Shown piece after piece: positions 1 to 5,291 of a stretch of DNA of 5,291 bases (the first letter of the stretch is position 1; every line of letters starts with the position of its first letter). Under the pieces are notes generated by a model, which saw only the letters and a list, made by a program, of their open reading frames with translations, was not told where the DNA came from and did no database searches. A program made the translations under genes and the position numbers. The DNA is taken from positions 1 to 5,291 of the forward strand of contig JARFRL010000403.1 in the NCBI GenBank assembly GCA_029287275.1. Reading direction: 5' to 3'. This stretch comes from Pontiella desulfatans. Lineage in GTDB: Bacteria > Verrucomicrobiota > Kiritimatiellia > Kiritimatiellales > Pontiellaceae.

Positions 1-727
1 CTTCGAGGCCACCAAGCCCTACAAGATCGAAGCCGCCCTCGAGGCGCTGCCGTCCGGTTTGACCGTCATCACCGAGCCCGAAGGCGCGCGGATCATGATC
101 GACAACAAGATCGTGGGCGATTCGCCGGTCACGCTTGAAAACCTCAGGGAAGGCCCCCACGAAGTCACCGCGACGTTGGACGGCCACGCGAGCAAAACCA
201 AGAGCATCTTCCTCGAGCCCGACATCAACGACAGCGTCGAGTTCACCATGGTCAAGAACAGCGGAACGCTCGTGATCGACACCGAACCCGCCAACGTGGA
301 GATCTACGTCGACGGCAGGCTGTTGACCACCACGCAGTCCAAAGGCGGTTCCGACTCGCTTTCGCAACCCGTGCGCATCACGCTCAAATCCGGTATCGAC
401 CACACCGTTCAGCTAGTACGCGAGGGCTTCGTTTCCCGCACCACGTCGGTTCAGACCGAGGTTGATCAGGTGGTCACGCGGCACGAGATTCTCAAACGCA
501 TCTTCGTCTACGACACCAAGATCATCACCGATACCGAGATCATCAAGTGCCGCTTGGAGTACCGCTTGCCCAACGGCAACATCTACTACGAGCGCTACCC
601 CGGCGTCTTCGACACCGCCAAAGCCGCGGATATCCGCGACGTGCAGCCGATGACGCTGGACGATGAAAGCAACCGCGAGGCGCGCCGCCTGATCGAGATG
701 AATAAAACCGCGGTCCCGAACGACTAA
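1..727 (+). CDS. PEGA-repeat protein, C-terminal part (5' end outside window)
   Basis: The reading frame is open from base 2 and runs 241 residues to TAA at 725-727, so the gene begins upstream of the window. The in-frame TTG at 59 is inside the protein and is not a credible start. Two PEGA-type beta-repeats are visible. The first, about residues 20-73, has TEPEGARIMID, then G39-D-S-P42, then the REGPHEV turn and DGH at 60-62. The second, about residues 88-150, has TEPANVEIYVDG at 94-105, followed by an insertion rich in Ser, Thr, Gly and Gln before a second hydrophobic strand. The first 19 residues (ATKPYKIEAAL) may be the tail of an earlier repeat. The last roughly 85 residues match no domain I recognise; they are charged and contain a Tyr-rich stretch (YRLPNGNIYYERY). 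PEGA domains are usually found in surface or periplasmic proteins, or fused to kinases and other signalling domains. Which applies here cannot be seen without the N-terminus. No membrane segment is present in the visible part. Confidence 0.85.
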   Translation, partial: FEATKPYKIEAALEALPSGLTVITEPEGARIMIDNKIVGDSPVTLENLREGPHEVTATLDGHASKTKSIFLEPDINDSVEFTMVKNSGTLVIDTEPANVEIYVDGRLLTTTQSKGGSDSLSQPVRITLKSGIDHTVQLVREGFVSRTTSVQTEVDQVVTRHEILKRIFVYDTKIITDTEIIKCRLEYRLPNGNIYYERYPGVFDTAKAADIRDVQPMTLDDESNREARRLIEMNKTAVPND

Positions 728-1080
728 TCCGCCGTGGCGGGCTCGAGCGTCAGCGCGTCGCCGACGGTGATCGGATCCAAAACGCCGACGGCGGTTTCGA
801 GCACGCACGCCGTTTTCCGCGGCGCGTAGGCCAAGGCCCACGGGCGCAGGTTTCGGCTAACTTTCAGCACGACCATGTTGGCGTCGAGAAACGCCGCGTC
901 GATGGGAAAACGCATGAACCACATATGAATGCTCGCGCACGGGCGCAGCAGCATGCCCGTGTCCGCGGCGAGGCCGGAACGACCCAGCAACCCCTTCATC
1001 CGGTCCGCCGTCGATTCCGCGACGATCAGCTTTTCAACCAGCGTGGACGCGCTTCCGTCATTTATCAAAATGCGTGACAT
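724..1080 (-). CDS. DUF192 family protein (118 aa)
   Basis: This small protein has the DUF192 (PF02643) signature. RMKGLLGRSGL lies at 27-37, GMLL at 42-45, the family core HMWFMRFPIDAAFLD at 52-66, and a C-terminal VLET..G....ITVGDAL segment at 93-110. Length matches the family's compact form. No signal peptide or lipobox is present, so this is the cytosolic type, whereas many proteobacterial members are exported. The biochemical function of the family is not established. The start ATG (complement of 1078-1080) was chosen because homology begins just after it. The frame stays open far upstream, antisense to yicC and gmk, so an automatic caller could extend it wrongly. The nearest Shine-Dalgarno-like AGGA is about 11 nt upstream, which is long. 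The TAG stop (complement of 724-726) overlaps the stop of the convergent PEGA gene. The gene is divergent from yicC across 51 bp. Confidence 0.88.
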   Translation of the reverse strand: MSRILINDGSASTLVEKLIVAESTADRMKGLLGRSGLAADTGMLLRPCASIHMWFMRFPIDAAFLDANMVVLKVSRNLRPWALAYAPRKTACVLETAVGVLDPITVGDALTLEPATAD

Positions 1081-1131
1081 GACCGACAAAATCCTAAATT
1101 CTCGGCGTTTAATCAAGTTCAAGGAATGGAT
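1081..1131. promoter_or_regulatory. Divergent DUF192/yicC intergenic region, presumed promoters
   Basis: This 51-bp gap lies between the start codons of DUF192 (-) and yicC (+) and is clearly AT-richer than the coding DNA on either side. Reading rightward, TTTAAT at 1108-1113 is a reasonable -10 match, but no good -35 sits at 16-18 bp; the nearest is CCGACA at 1083-1088 with a 19-bp spacer. Reading leftward, TTGAAC (complement of 1117-1122) resembles a -35 but lacks a convincing -10. The yicC ribosome-binding site AAGGA is at 1121-1125. The promoter assignments are guesses. Elements may extend into the 5' end of the DUF192 gene. Confidence 0.35.
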
Positions 1132-2013
1132 ATGGCTCTGAAAAGCATGACCGGTTTTGGCGAAGGCGTCGCGGCCGCGGCGGGCATCCGCGTCACGGTC
1201 GAGATCAGCTCGGTCAACCGGAAGCAGCTCGACATCAACATCAGCCTGCCGCGCAACCTCGTCACGCTGGACGCTCAGGTGCAGACCCTGGTGCGGGCCG
1301 AGTTTTCCCGCGGCCGCGTGTCCGGGATCGTTCGGGTGGAGGCGGCCGACGGGTCGGTGGGCGCCGTGCGGGTCGATCAGGAACTGGCGGGGCAATACGT
1401 CGCCCAGCTCCGGTCCACCGCCGAGAAGCTGAAGCTGACCGACGATTTGGGGGCGGAAGCGCTGTCGCGTCTGCCCGGCGTGGTGACCATCGAGCAGGAC
1501 GATCTCGACGCGGAGCATGTTTCGTCCGTCCTCGGCGAAGCGCTGGCGCGGGCGCTGAAAGGACTCGCCAAGATGCGCGCCGCCGAAGGCCGCGCCTTGC
1601 AATCCGATTTGCGCGAACGCCTCGGCCTGTTGAACGAAATGGTCAAGACCATCCAGAAACTCTCGCCAGCCGTCACGGTCGGCTATCGCGCGAAACTGCT
1701 CCAACGGTTGGAGGAGGCCGGCTTGACCGACCTCGCCGCCGACGAACGCGTCGTCAAGGAGGTCGCGCTGTTCGCCGACCGGTGCGACATCAGCGAGGAA
1801 CTGACCCGTCTGAAAAGCCATCTCGCGCAGGCCCGGTCGCTGTCGCGCTCCACGGAGCCGGCCGGCCGCACGCTGGACTTCCTTTGTCAGGAGCTCTTCC
1901 GGGAGATCAACACGGTCGGATCGAAGGCCAACGAGGTTGAGATCACCCGCGAGGTCGTGAACTTTAAAACCGAGCTCGAACGCATTCGCGAGCAAGTGCA
2001 GAACGTCGAGTAA
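1132..2013 (+). CDS. yicC: YicC/YloC family endoribonuclease
   Basis: This is a full-length 293-residue YicC-family protein. The N-terminal YicC domain opens with the hallmark MTGFG at 6-10 and the segment VEISSVNRKQLDINISLPR at 23-41. The C-terminal DUF1732 region carries AEGRALQSDL (151-160), then DERVVKEVALFADRCDISEE (204-223) with RLKSH just after. It continues with GRTLDFLCQELFREINTVGSK (245-265) and ends in REQVQNVE, much like E. coli YicC. Family members (E. coli YicC, B. subtilis YloC) are reported to be endoribonucleases acting on RNA; the activity is assigned here by homology only. Two ATGs lie close together at 1126 and 1132. I prefer 1132 because AAGGA at 1121-1125 then has a 6-nt spacer, whereas the 1126 ATG would directly abut it. 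The gene lies 18 nt upstream of gmk, a common pairing in bacteria, and the two are probably co-transcribed. Confidence 0.95.
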   Translation: MALKSMTGFGEGVAAAAGIRVTVEISSVNRKQLDINISLPRNLVTLDAQVQTLVRAEFSRGRVSGIVRVEAADGSVGAVRVDQELAGQYVAQLRSTAEKLKLTDDLGAEALSRLPGVVTIEQDDLDAEHVSSVLGEALARALKGLAKMRAAEGRALQSDLRERLGLLNEMVKTIQKLSPAVTVGYRAKLLQRLEEAGLTDLAADERVVKEVALFADRCDISEELTRLKSHLAQARSLSRSTEPAGRTLDFLCQELFREINTVGSKANEVEITREVVNFKTELERIREQVQNVE

Positions 2014-2031
2014 CCCCGCGAGAGGTTGATA

Positions 2032-2679
2032 GTGGAAACTCCTGAAAACGAATTGATCGAGCAAGCGCCCACGAATCCGCGCCCGTCCCGCCCACTGATG
2101 ATCGTCGTGTCCGCCCCGTCGGGGTGTGGAAAAAGCACGCTTTGCGATCGGTTGGTGGACGAGTTTCCGCGGATCACCTATTCCATCTCCTGCACGACGC
2201 GCGAGCCGCGCGGCGAGGAGAAGGACGGCGCGCACTACTATTTTCTGTCGAAGAAAGAATTCAAGGAGCGCGCCAAGAACGGCGAGTTTCTGGAGCACGC
2301 CAAAGTGCACGGCAACTTCTACGGCACGCTCGAGGACACCGTTCTCTACGCGATGGAGGAGGGCCACCACGTGCTGCTCGACATCGACGTGCAGGGCGCG
2401 AAGCAGCTCCGGGAGTCGCTCGTTCGGCTCGATCCGCGGCATCCCATTCGCCGCGGTTTCACCGACATTTTCATCTCTCCGCCCTCGATGGAGGAGCTCG
2501 AGCGCCGTTTACGCGGCCGCGGCACCGACGAGGAAAGGGTGATCCAGAAGCGGCTTGAAAACGCCGCGCTCGAAATGTCGGCCGCGAAGGAATACTCGTT
2601 CCAGATCATCAACGACGATCTGGAGAAGGCCTACCACGAGCTCAAGACCGTCATCCTGTCCGGCATCGGCCTGAGCTAA
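2032..2679 (+). CDS. gmk: Guanylate kinase
   Basis: Guanylate kinase phosphorylates GMP (and dGMP) to GDP with ATP in the cytosol, an essential step of purine nucleotide synthesis. The 215-residue product shows the P-loop APSGCGKS at 28-35 and the GMP-binding signature TTREPR at 55-60 followed by DGAHYYF. It also shows the EFLEHAKVHGNFYGT block (86-99), DIDVQGA (117-123), and the lid/arginine region ERRLRGRGTDEERVIQKRL (157-175). The family segment EYSFQIINDD lies at 187-196. The GTG at 2032 is preferred because AGAGG at 2021-2025 has a 6-nt spacer to it. TTG at 2026 sits too close to that site, and ATG at 2098 lacks an upstream ribosome-binding site and would remove the natural N-terminal lead-in. 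Compared with E. coli Gmk (207 aa) the protein has a roughly 20-residue N-terminal tail and about 10 extra residues between QLR and DIFISPP (about 128-145). It follows yicC by 18 nt. The rpoZ gene often found next is absent. Confidence 0.97.
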   Translation: METPENELIEQAPTNPRPSRPLMIVVSAPSGCGKSTLCDRLVDEFPRITYSISCTTREPRGEEKDGAHYYFLSKKEFKERAKNGEFLEHAKVHGNFYGTLEDTVLYAMEEGHHVLLDIDVQGAKQLRESLVRLDPRHPIRRGFTDIFISPPSMEELERRLRGRGTDEERVIQKRLENAALEMSAAKEYSFQIINDDLEKAYHELKTVILSGIGLS

Positions 2680-2703
2680 GGCCGCGTTCGGGGCTTTAGT
2701 TCG
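2672..2703 (+). terminator. Possible hairpin at convergent gmk/permease ends
   Basis: In rightward RNA, bases 2672-2683 can pair with 2692-2703 around an 8-nt loop. The 12-bp stem has three G-U wobbles, and CTAAGGCC pairs with GGCTTTAG at its core. The stem includes the gmk stop codon and the complement of the permease stop codon. No T-run follows, so it is not a canonical intrinsic terminator. In leftward RNA the wobbles become A-C mismatches and the stem is weaker. It may slow or mark the end of the yicC-gmk transcript, but this is inferred only from base pairing. Confidence 0.3.
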
Positions 2704-4936
2704 AGTTGGAAATGCCCATGACCTGCCGGAACTCGATCGCGTCGGCGGCGAGCGTGAACGCGAGCGGCGGCATCTCCTTCGTCGCTTCCATCAGGTTGCC
2801 GTAATAGCGCGCGTAGTCCTCGTTGCTCTCGCCCTCGCGCGGCGGCCGCATGCCCATGAAAACGAGGCCCGCGTCGGACGAGGATTGGCGGATGATGTCG
2901 TAAAAGCTCGGCAACTTTTTGATCAGCACGTCCGCGGTCGCGGGCACGCGCTGCTCCTCGATGAATTGATCCAAGCGTTCTTTGGCGGCCTCGCGCTCCT
3001 CTTCGGTGTCGACGATGGTTTTGAGGATGAGCTTGGACTGTTTCCAGACCGGACTCTTCTGAATCTGATAGGCGAGGGTGAGCATCAGGCCGATGTTGTC
3101 TTTGTTGCCGCCCCACCAGACGTGAATCTCGTCGGCTTCCACGCCGTTCTCCACATCGCTCTCGCGCAGCATGATCAGGTTGCGTTCCGTGCGATAGACC
3201 AGATGGATGAGCTCCGCGAACTCGGCGAAGTTCGATCGGTTTTCCGTGTCGCCCAACAGAATGGTGTTGGGCGTCAGCGGGCCGTAGCCGTAGGCGCGGA
3301 CCAGCGCCCGCGCGCCCGAAAGCATGTCGGGCGACGGGAAGATCTTGACCATCGCGTCGACCTCGCGCTTCTCGAGATAGTCGCGCATGGAGGCTTCCAT
3401 GGAGTGGACTTTTTCGGCCGACCAGTCCTCCACGGGCAAGACGCTCGCGAGGGTGAGGGCGCTGCTGTGGCGGGTGAGCGAGTGGGCCATCTCGACCAGA
3501 TGCCACCGCGATTTCGGCGAGCCGCTCAGCGCCAGAATGTTCGGCCGCCAGGTGCGTTCGTCGGGTTTCAGTTTGTTCAGGCGGTGAATCGCGAAGCGGA
3601 CGAGCAGGGTCAGGATGCCGTAGCGCATGTCGGCCCAGTGGGCGTTGAGGCGGCGGCGTTTGACGAGGTAGAACACCAGCCCCGTGACGAGGATGGCGAG
3701 GATGGTGGCGCCCGCGTCGATCATCAGCATGGCCGCGAAACACATCGCGGCGCCCAACAGGGAAACGCCGCTGGCGACTTTGAACTTCGGCCGCCACGAC
3801 GGACTTTCAATCAGCCCTTCGAGTCCGGCGGAGAGGTTCAGCAGACCGTAGGAGAGCAGGAAGAACATGGAGAGAATCGGCGCGATGAGGTTCAAGTCGC
3901 CCAGCCACACGGCCGCGAGCGCGACGATGAAGGAGAGCGCCGTCGCGACGCGCGGGTCGGCGTTGTCCTTGCCGTATCCCTTGCCGATGAAACGCGGAAT
4001 GACGCGGTCGAGCGCGAGCGCCTGCAGGGTGCGGGGCGCGCCGAGCAACGATCCCAACGCGCTCGAAATCGACGCGGCGAACACGCCGAGGGCGACGAGC
4101 GGCGCCCAGCGCGCGATGGTGGACATGATGTTGTTGTCGATCAGCAACAGGTCGGTGTTGGGAATCTTGGCGCTGATGAAGATCGGCATGACCATGTAGA
4201 CCAGGTAACCGGTCGCGATCGCGAGCAACGTACCGAGCGGGAGCGCTTTGGCGGGATCCTTCAGGTCGCCGGAAAGGCCCAGCCCCGCCTCGATGCCCGT
4301 TACCGCCGGGAAGAAAACCGCGAACACCACCCAGAAGCCGGCGCGCGGCGGAATGACCGCGTCCGGCGGAATGGCCAGCGCCTCGGCGGACGGAGCGCCC
4401 ATGAAAAACGAGACGAGCGAAACGGCGATGGCCGCGAAGATGACGAACTGAACTTTCAGCGCGAGGTCGGCGGAGAAGTAGGCGAGCGCGGTCAGCAGAG
4501 CCAGCATCGCGCCGGAAATGAGCTTGCTGGCCAGCGCGGGCTCGACGCCTAAGCTCGCCAGCGGGTTGCCGGCGAGCGCCATCAGCGCCTCGGTGAAACC
4601 CGCGATGTAGAAGGCGACGCCGATGGCGCGCGCGAAGAAGAGCGGCAGGCCGATCGCGGCGCCGGCCTCGAGCCCGAGCGAGCGGGAGATGATGTAGTAC
4701 GCGCCGCCCCCGCCGACCTTCATGTTCGTGGCCATCGCGGAGATGGACAGGCCGGTGAGGAAGGTGATGGCCGTCGCCATCGTAACGATCAAGAGTGTGC
4801 CGTAGAGACCGACGTTGCCGAGCTCCCAGCCGAAGCGCAGGTACATGATGACGCCGAAGATCGTCAGCACGCTCGGCGTGTAGACGCCTTTGAAGGTTCC
4901 GAAAGAGTAGCCCTTTTTTTCAGCCGGTTCGCCCAT
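2696..4936 (-). CDS. Cation-chloride cotransporter (SLC12-like) APC-fold permease
   Basis: This 746-residue protein matches the cation-chloride cotransporter family along its whole length. About 12 membrane segments lie in residues 20-425, followed by a soluble C-terminal domain (about 460-746). Family hallmarks are GTFKGVYTPSVLTIFGVIMY (13-32), MATNMKVGGGGAYYIISRSLG (68-88) and FFPAVTGIEAGLGLSGDLKDP (208-228). Further hallmarks are SSALGSLLGAPRTLQALALD (291-310), ESPSWRP (377-383) and the C-terminal RPNILALSGSPKSRW (464-478). The C-terminal segment IGLMLTLAYQIQKSPVWKQS (615-634) also matches SLC12 tails. Mapped from memory onto NKCC1, the K+-site residues Tyr110, Pro210 and Thr213 and the TM10 tyrosine (Tyr363) are kept. 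The Na+-site motif A-x-x-S-S (288-292) is also kept. Substrate is therefore probably K+ and Cl-, possibly with Na+, but automated pipelines often name such proteins amino acid permease. The start at 4936 was chosen over the upstream ATG at 5017. Family homology begins near it, and GGGGA (complement of 4943-4947) has a 6-nt spacer; the 27 extra residues look unlike coding sequence. It ends 16 bp from gmk, facing it. Confidence 0.9.
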   Translation of the reverse strand: MGEPAEKKGYSFGTFKGVYTPSVLTIFGVIMYLRFGWELGNVGLYGTLLIVTMATAITFLTGLSISAMATNMKVGGGGAYYIISRSLGLEAGAAIGLPLFFARAIGVAFYIAGFTEALMALAGNPLASLGVEPALASKLISGAMLALLTALAYFSADLALKVQFVIFAAIAVSLVSFFMGAPSAEALAIPPDAVIPPRAGFWVVFAVFFPAVTGIEAGLGLSGDLKDPAKALPLGTLLAIATGYLVYMVMPIFISAKIPNTDLLLIDNNIMSTIARWAPLVALGVFAASISSALGSLLGAPRTLQALALDRVIPRFIGKGYGKDNADPRVATALSFIVALAAVWLGDLNLIAPILSMFFLLSYGLLNLSAGLEGLIESPSWRPKFKVASGVSLLGAAMCFAAMLMIDAGATILAILVTGLVFYLVKRRRLNAHWADMRYGILTLLVRFAIHRLNKLKPDERTWRPNILALSGSPKSRWHLVEMAHSLTRHSSALTLASVLPVEDWSAEKVHSMEASMRDYLEKREVDAMVKIFPSPDMLSGARALVRAYGYGPLTPNTILLGDTENRSNFAEFAELIHLVYRTERNLIMLRESDVENGVEADEIHVWWGGNKDNIGLMLTLAYQIQKSPVWKQSKLILKTIVDTEEEREAAKERLDQFIEEQRVPATADVLIKKLPSFYDIIRQSSSDAGLVFMGMRPPREGESNEDYARYYGNLMEATKEMPPLAFTLAADAIEFRQVMGISNSN

Positions 4937-5106
4937 GTCGTTTCCCCATCCTTGACGGTTGTTGAGGGGATCTTCCCAAACGGCGCTCGGAATTGGAAGC
5001 CCTATCGGGGCGCCCAAACGCGCGCGGCCGAAGGTGGATGTTTGTGATGATTCTGTTAGGATTCGCCCTTATGTACGATGAATTCTTGAATGTTGAGGGG
5101 TGAAGA
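4937..5106. promoter_or_regulatory. Divergent permease/YIDPGTGS-gene intergenic region
   Basis: This 170-bp stretch between two divergent start codons is the longest non-coding region in the window and must hold or overlap the promoters of both genes. The part from about 5039 to 5092 is distinctly AT-richer than its surroundings. Candidate rightward elements are TTGTGA at 5042-5047 and TATGTA at 5070-5075, but the 22-bp spacing does not suit a sigma-70 promoter. No clear leftward pair is seen. The ribosome-binding sites are GGGGA (complement of 4943-4947) for the permease and GAGGGG at 5095-5100 for the rightward gene. An imperfect inverted repeat lies at 4993-5017. Confidence 0.4.
4993..5017. 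repeat. Imperfect inverted repeat in permease leader
   Basis: TTGG at 4993-4996 pairs with CCAA at 5014-5017, and GCCC at 4999-5002 pairs with GGGC at 5008-5011. A 2x2 mismatch separates the two blocks and the loop is 5 nt. It lies 57 bp upstream of the permease start codon, so it could be an operator or a leader hairpin. It could also be chance in GC-rich DNA. Confidence 0.25.
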
Positions 5107-5291
5107 ATGCGAGTTATGAGGGGTTCAAAGCGTGTGAGAGGCGTCGAAGCGGCGTTGCTGGTGGTTCTGTTGCTGAAGTTGACCGAGGCCGATTCCCAAG
5201 CCTATATCGACCCAGGAACCGGGAGCGTGGTGCTGCAGTTGCTGGCCGGACTGTTCTTCGCGGGGTTGATCACGATCAAGCGCTGGTCCCG
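5107..5291 (+). CDS. YIDPGTGS-motif small membrane protein (3' end outside window)
   Basis: Sixty-one codons are visible and the gene runs off the right edge. The start ATG at 5107 has a strong ribosome-binding site, GAGGGG at 5095-5100, with a 6-nt spacer. The product has a basic N-terminus (six Arg/Lys in the first 11 residues) and a hydrophobic core AALLVVLLLKL (15-25). The region S-Q-A at 30-32 fits a signal peptidase I site. The motif YIDPGTGS at 33-40 follows directly, then a membrane segment VVLQLLAGLFFAGLITI (41-57) ending in KRW. The AYIDPGTGS-plus-membrane-helix arrangement is a recurrent one that I recognise from short bacterial proteins of unknown function. From memory these often lie next to genes for alkaline-phosphatase/phosphodiesterase-like or glycan-related enzymes. 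Any such partner would be to the right of the window. It is divergent from the permease. A second ATG at 5116 is possible but has poorer spacing. Confidence 0.75.
   Translation, partial: MRVMRGSKRVRGVEAALLVVLLLKLTEADSQAYIDPGTGSVVLQLLAGLFFAGLITIKRWS

Noticed and set aside
59..61. TTG at 59 as the start of the PEGA gene
   Set aside because: The frame is open to the window edge with protein-like sequence upstream, no ribosome-binding site precedes the TTG, and it falls at the first strand of a PEGA repeat.
929..1141. Small rightward open frame opposite the DUF192 gene
   Set aside because: It is antisense to conserved DUF192 codons, overlaps the yicC start, and has no similarity I can recognise.
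2676..3797. Leftward 373-codon open frame overlapping the permease in another frame
   Set aside because: Its translation is dominated by Arg, His, Pro and Gly with no family match, while the overlapping permease frame carries conserved motifs throughout.
2885..4552. Long rightward open frame (555 codons) opposite the permease
   Set aside because: It is antisense to a full-length, well-matched transporter. Its translation is rich in Arg, Glu, Gln, Asp and Gly with no recognisable domain, as typical of mirror frames in GC-rich genes.
4937..5017. 27-residue N-terminal extension of the permease from the ATG at 5017
   Set aside because: The extension has no membrane or family similarity and covers the inverted repeat and the ribosome-binding site, while the ATG at 4936 has a well-spaced GGGGA.
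1..5291. tRNA, rRNA, riboswitch, insertion sequence, CRISPR array or toxin-antitoxin pair
   Set aside because: I looked in the intergenic gaps and at the gene edges on both strands. The gaps are at most 170 bp, and none shows cloverleaf-like structure, repeated spacers, terminal inverted repeats or target duplications.

Overview
This 5.3 kb window is GC-rich and almost fully coding, with no RNA genes, mobile elements, CRISPR or long repeats visible. Its gene content (a PEGA-repeat protein, a yicC-gmk pair, a cytosolic-type DUF192 protein, a bacterial cation-chloride-cotransporter-like permease and a YIDPGTGS-motif membrane protein), together with the high GC, suggests a Gram-negative bacterium, perhaps deltaproteobacterial-like (Myxococcota/Desulfobacterota or a related candidate phylum). 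This placement is an inference from gene content only, not a phylogenetic result.

Layout, left to right. Positions 1-727 (+) hold the C-terminal 241 residues of a PEGA-repeat protein whose start lies outside the window. Its stop codon overlaps the stop of a convergent DUF192 gene (724-1080, -). A 51-bp AT-richer gap separates DUF192 from the divergent yicC (1132-2013, +). After 18 nt follows gmk, guanylate kinase (2032-2679, +), almost certainly co-transcribed with yicC. Gmk ends 16 bp from the stop of a large convergent gene (2696-4936, -) encoding a 746-residue SLC12-like permease. A 170-bp intergenic region (4937-5106), the longest non-coding stretch, separates the permease from a divergent gene (5107 to the right edge, +). 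That gene encodes a small exported or membrane protein with the YIDPGTGS motif and is cut by the window end.

Functionally, yicC-gmk is a housekeeping unit combining RNA turnover (YicC-family endoribonuclease) and nucleotide metabolism (GMP to GDP). The permease probably moves K+/Cl- and perhaps Na+, and its key ion-site residues can be read in the sequence. The PEGA protein, DUF192 protein and YIDPGTGS protein are envelope-related or of unknown role. The genes look like separate neighbouring transcription units rather than one pathway. I found no convincing new multi-gene system. The points most worth a second look are the ion-site pattern of the permease, the YIDPGTGS gene, a short insertion in Gmk, and a hairpin spanning both stop codons at the gmk/permease junction.
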